A stretch of 64,000 nucleotides of DNA, from the NCBI GenBank assembly GCA_026414605.1, contig JAOAIP010000064.1, positions 48,898-112,897 of the forward strand, read 5' to 3'. The translations under genes were made by a program, and so were the position numbers. Source of the stretch: Bacteroidia bacterium (GTDB taxonomy: Bacteria > Bacteroidota > Bacteroidia > B-17B0 > Aurantibacillaceae). Shown here in pieces: positions 61,475-64,000 of this stretch. Under the pieces are notes generated by a model. The model made no database searches. It saw only the letters and a program-made list of their open reading frames with translations, and was not told where the DNA came from. Positions within the stretch are counted from its first letter, which is position 1. The number at the start of each line of letters is the position of its first letter.

Positions 61475-62747
61475 TAATAGGAAAGTTATTTTTTTATTTA
61501 CAAAGCGATTTCCTTATCACGATCAAGAAACATATATTGAGGATGAATTACCTTATCTAAAGGAATACTTCAAAGAAGTAATAATTGTACCTTATGATGA
61601 ATATGAGTTTAATGAAGATGACTTAAAAAATCGTAAAAACGTTGATGGTATTAAGATATTCAAGATTAACCAAAAACAAGTTTTTTTATCTTTTTTTGAA
61701 AAATTAAAACGAGAAATTGTAGTTTGGGAATTACTTTTTGAAGAAATAATTCATAGTAGAGAAAAATTAAATCATATTAAAAATGCACTATCATTATTGG
61801 CTCAATTAAGATATTTATACACGTCATCATTACGGTTAAAAGCATTTATATCAGAAAATCAATTTCATCAAGGTGATATTATTTTTTATAATTATTGGTT
61901 ACATCGTGGAAGTGTTATTTGTGCTATTTTTAATCATTATCATTCTCATCTAAAAATTAGAAACATTTCAAGAGCACATTCTATTGATTTATTCCATAAA
62001 GATTGGAATAAAATGATGCGAATTGAAAAAAAATTGTTCTTGCCTTTTGAATATTTAAAAATAAAATATACAGATAGAATATATTCCATTTCTCAAATTG
62101 GATTTAATCACTTAAATACTAATTTTAATCAATTTAAAGAAAAATTTAAAATAGTACGATTAGGAATAAAAAAAACTAATTATGTGAATTTATTTAATAA
62201 TACTAATCCCCAAAAAATACTGACTTGTTCTAATATTATTAAAATTAAAAGAATAGATCTTATTCCAGAAATAATATATCATCTTAAGACACCTGTTATT
62301 TGGTATCATATTGGAGATGGCGAAAAAAACTATATTGATGAAATTAAAGAAAAAATAAATAACTATAACCTAAATGATAGATGTTTCTTATTAGGAAAAA
62401 TGAGCCATTCGGAGGTAATGAATTTTTATAAAACGCATTCTATTGATTTGTTTATGAACACAAGTACAGTAGAAGGAATTCCTGTTAGTATAATGGAAGC
62501 GATATCTTATGGAGTTCCTGTATTAGCCACAGATGCAGGAGGAAATAGAGAAATAGTAAATGACAAAAATGGTTTTTTAATTCCCAATCAGTTTGATGTC
62601 AAAGAAGTGGCAAAGATAATAGATAGTTTTTTTAGTGATGAAAAATTAGTGCAAGAAAAAAGAAAAGGATCATTAGAAATTTTTGATAAGTATTACAATG
62701 CAGATAAAAACTTTAAAGTATTCATTGAAGATATTTTATCTTTATAA
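61461..62747 (+). CDS. Family 4 glycosyltransferase
   Basis: A 428-residue GT-B enzyme that transfers sugars in surface-polysaccharide synthesis, at the cytoplasmic face of the membrane. The N-terminus reads KVIFLFTKRFPYHDQETYIEDELPYLKEYF. The C-terminal donor domain has YHIGDGEKNYIDE, the ExxxxxxxE motif in EGIPVSIMEAISYGVPVLATDAGGNREIV and the final DKYYNADKNFKVF helix. ATG 61461 overlaps the methyltransferase end by 14 bp; a start at 61359 would add 34 residues from that gene's other frame. It converges with the membrane-protein gene, overlapping by 6 bp. The sugar donor is unknown. Confidence 0.87.
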   Translation: MHISNNRKVIFLFTKRFPYHDQETYIEDELPYLKEYFKEVIIVPYDEYEFNEDDLKNRKNVDGIKIFKINQKQVFLSFFEKLKREIVVWELLFEEIIHSREKLNHIKNALSLLAQLRYLYTSSLRLKAFISENQFHQGDIIFYNYWLHRGSVICAIFNHYHSHLKIRNISRAHSIDLFHKDWNKMMRIEKKLFLPFEYLKIKYTDRIYSISQIGFNHLNTNFNQFKEKFKIVRLGIKKTNYVNLFNNTNPQKILTCSNIIKIKRIDLIPEIIYHLKTPVIWYHIGDGEKNYIDEIKEKINNYNLNDRCFLLGKMSHSEVMNFYKTHSIDLFMNTSTVEGIPVSIMEAISYGVPVLATDAGGNREIVNDKNGFLIPNQFDVKEVAKIIDSFFSDEKLVQEKRKGSLEIFDKYYNADKNFKVFIEDILSL

Positions 62748-64000
62748 AACTTCATATAAATAAATTTTCCAATAGATACCTTGAAAGGTATTAACGAGTT
62801 TTAATTTGTCTTTTGGTTTAGATATTTCTGTGGGAGAAAGAATAAACTTTCCTTTTAGTTGTTTGAATAATTCAAAATTAATATCTAATTTTTTGTGAGT
62901 ATAGTCAAATGGAATATATGCTTTGTTGTATAATTTATATTTGTTTAAAATTAATTCTTCAAAGATATTTTTATATGTTTTGGAGAAATAATTACAATAG
63001 CCATCAATCGTATAAAATCCAAAATAAAATGGAATCATTGAAGAAAAACTTGGGTATGGAGAAGAACTATTATTAATGGTAATACACCTATAGTCCTTTG
63101 GGTTTAAATGATAATGTATTTTAATATAAGAATGTATAGATTGAAATAATTGTTCATCAAAATACTCTTTGTAATTTGGATGTGGCTTTTTCAAATTATT
63201 GGACAAAGTAGATTCTAATCCATTAGATACATCATAAGAATAGGTAGTTCCTGTTGTGAATAATAAATATAAAATGTTAAGTGTTACAAATAACCCAGAA
63301 AAACGCCACGCATTGGTATTTTTAAATTGTGAATAAATACTTATGATGGCAATAGAAAATAACACTAACCATAATAATGGATTCAAAACATAAGATCTAA
63401 ATGTAATAGATGTGAGTAATTTTTTTAATGATGGAAAAAAATTAAATAAAGATAAGACATAGAATTTAATATAATTAAGATAAGATACAAAAAGAATTAA
63501 AATAAATAAAATGAATATCCATTGAAGGAGTTTCTTATCTTGTTTGATGTAGAGAAAAGATGCCGATAATAATATACAAAGTACAACAAAAGGAAATATC
63601 TTAATAGGAGCATCCATATAGGACTTTATCAAAATATCATAATTATATATCAACTTGTATAATGGAAGAGAACTAAGTGACAGAGATTTATCTATCTCTC
63701 GGTGTGACTCAAAACCCTGAATAACACTTAAAAATAATCTGTATTCTGTAAAGATATTTATAATAACAAAAGAAATTATTGCGAGTAAAAATTTTTTATT
63801 CAGTTTCTTATGTTTTATCCATCCAAAAGTAAACAGACCAAGTAAAATCAAGAGAAAAAACATATTTGAAAAATAAAATGATGAATAGAAAGGATATGTG
63901 ATAATAACAAACCAATCCCATTTGCTATTTATTTTTTTATAGAAATTTAAAAAACTATATAAAAGCAATGGCATCCCTGCTATGCTCAAACCACCTAATG
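62742..64000 (-). CDS. Large membrane protein, DUF6044-like, 5' part missing
   Basis: The frame stays open to the window edge, reading LGGLSIAGMPLLLYSFLNFYKK before the first visible Met codon, so the apparent TTG start at 63989 is internal. The visible ~418 residues contain about eight membrane helices (clear ones near 30-50, 60-80, 140-160, 165-185, 205-225 and 230-250). A periplasmic-type C-terminal domain with FYFGFYTIDGYCNYFSKTYKNIFEE follows. This resembles proteins of the DUF6044 family, found in O-antigen loci and of unproven function. A paralogous fragment is at 59812-59955. The family name is from memory of the pattern and is moderately certain. Confidence 0.7.
   Translation of the reverse strand, partial: LGGLSIAGMPLLLYSFLNFYKKINSKWDWFVIITYPFYSSFYFSNMFFLLILLGLFTFGWIKHKKLNKKFLLAIISFVIINIFTEYRLFLSVIQGFESHREIDKSLSLSSLPLYKLIYNYDILIKSYMDAPIKIFPFVVLCILLSASFLYIKQDKKLLQWIFILFILILFVSYLNYIKFYVLSLFNFFPSLKKLLTSITFRSYVLNPLLWLVLFSIAIISIYSQFKNTNAWRFSGLFVTLNILYLLFTTGTTYSYDVSNGLESTLSNNLKKPHPNYKEYFDEQLFQSIHSYIKIHYHLNPKDYRCITINNSSSPYPSFSSMIPFYFGFYTIDGYCNYFSKTYKNIFEELILNKYKLYNKAYIPFDYTHKKLDINFELFKQLKGKFILSPTEISKPKDKLKLVNTFQGIYWKIYLYEVL

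Overview
The window is about 64 kb of AT-rich DNA from a member of the Bacteroidota. The evidence is a PorV homologue of the type IX secretion system (T9SS), a secreted beta-propeller protein with a C-terminal T9SS sorting domain, Bacteroidota-type BamD-RpoZ gene order, many starts preceded by the Bacteroidota -7 promoter motif TAnnTTTG, and no visible Shine-Dalgarno sites. No rRNA, tRNA, CRISPR array, complete insertion sequence, prophage or recognisable defence system was seen. I cannot place the organism below phylum.

Layout. 1-2.1 kb: the end of dapA, a PRPP-dependent phosphoribosyltransferase, a small membrane protein and a repeat-rich gap. 2.2-17.4 kb: mostly minus-strand genes, namely an RNA pseudouridine synthase, a class A penicillin-binding protein, a T9SS cargo protein (plus strand), a leucine-rich-repeat protein, RidA, a MuiA/DUF4139 protein, and a tight run of a ~1500-residue secreted protein of unknown function, a GlcD-type FAD dehydrogenase and an orphan LytS-type kinase. 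17.6-27.2 kb: a MORN-type repeat protein, a glycosyltransferase, a fused branched-chain 2-oxoacid dehydrogenase E1, an MscS channel, a POT peptide transporter and a PorV/PorQ-like barrel. 27.4-35.9 kb: ccmC-ccmD-ccmE, purine nucleoside phosphorylase, lpxK, a DPP-IV-like peptidase, a beta-CASP metallo-hydrolase and porV. 36.5-57.7 kb: housekeeping genes typA, bamD, rpoZ, rlmN, hemE, yajC, a DUF349 protein, clpC, pyrH, a CoA-transferase subunit, heme A synthase, an OmpA-like lipoprotein and purE. 57.7-64 kb: a surface-polysaccharide locus (two methyltransferases, a WecE/RffA-type aminotransferase, a glycosyltransferase and a large membrane protein) that contains decayed genes.

The genes mostly serve the cell envelope and core metabolism. 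Envelope functions are peptidoglycan (PBP1), lipid A (LpxK), barrel assembly (BamD), T9SS export (PorV), polysaccharide synthesis and an OmpA-like anchor. CcmCDE and heme A synthase supply haem for respiratory cytochromes, and HemE makes haem precursor.

The least explained material is between the genes. At least six families of dispersed, mostly palindromic repeats occupy the gaps. The most striking is a GC-rich modular element present twice in opposite orientation (35967-36215 and 51718-52125); the two copies share a backbone but carry different hairpin cassettes at the same joints. Other families are a hairpin cluster at 7454-7654, a REP-like palindrome cluster at 41081-41195 and 38385-38475, a ~140-bp repeat at 3.2 and 41.3 kb, AAGTTGAA-type short repeats, and a 172-bp MITE-like element at 59956-60127 with a solo end at 26011-26044. 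Gene remnants (a four-helix-bundle protein, a WbqC fragment and a membrane-protein fragment) sit against these repeats. I found no complete new multi-gene system; the modular repeat is the best candidate for something undescribed.
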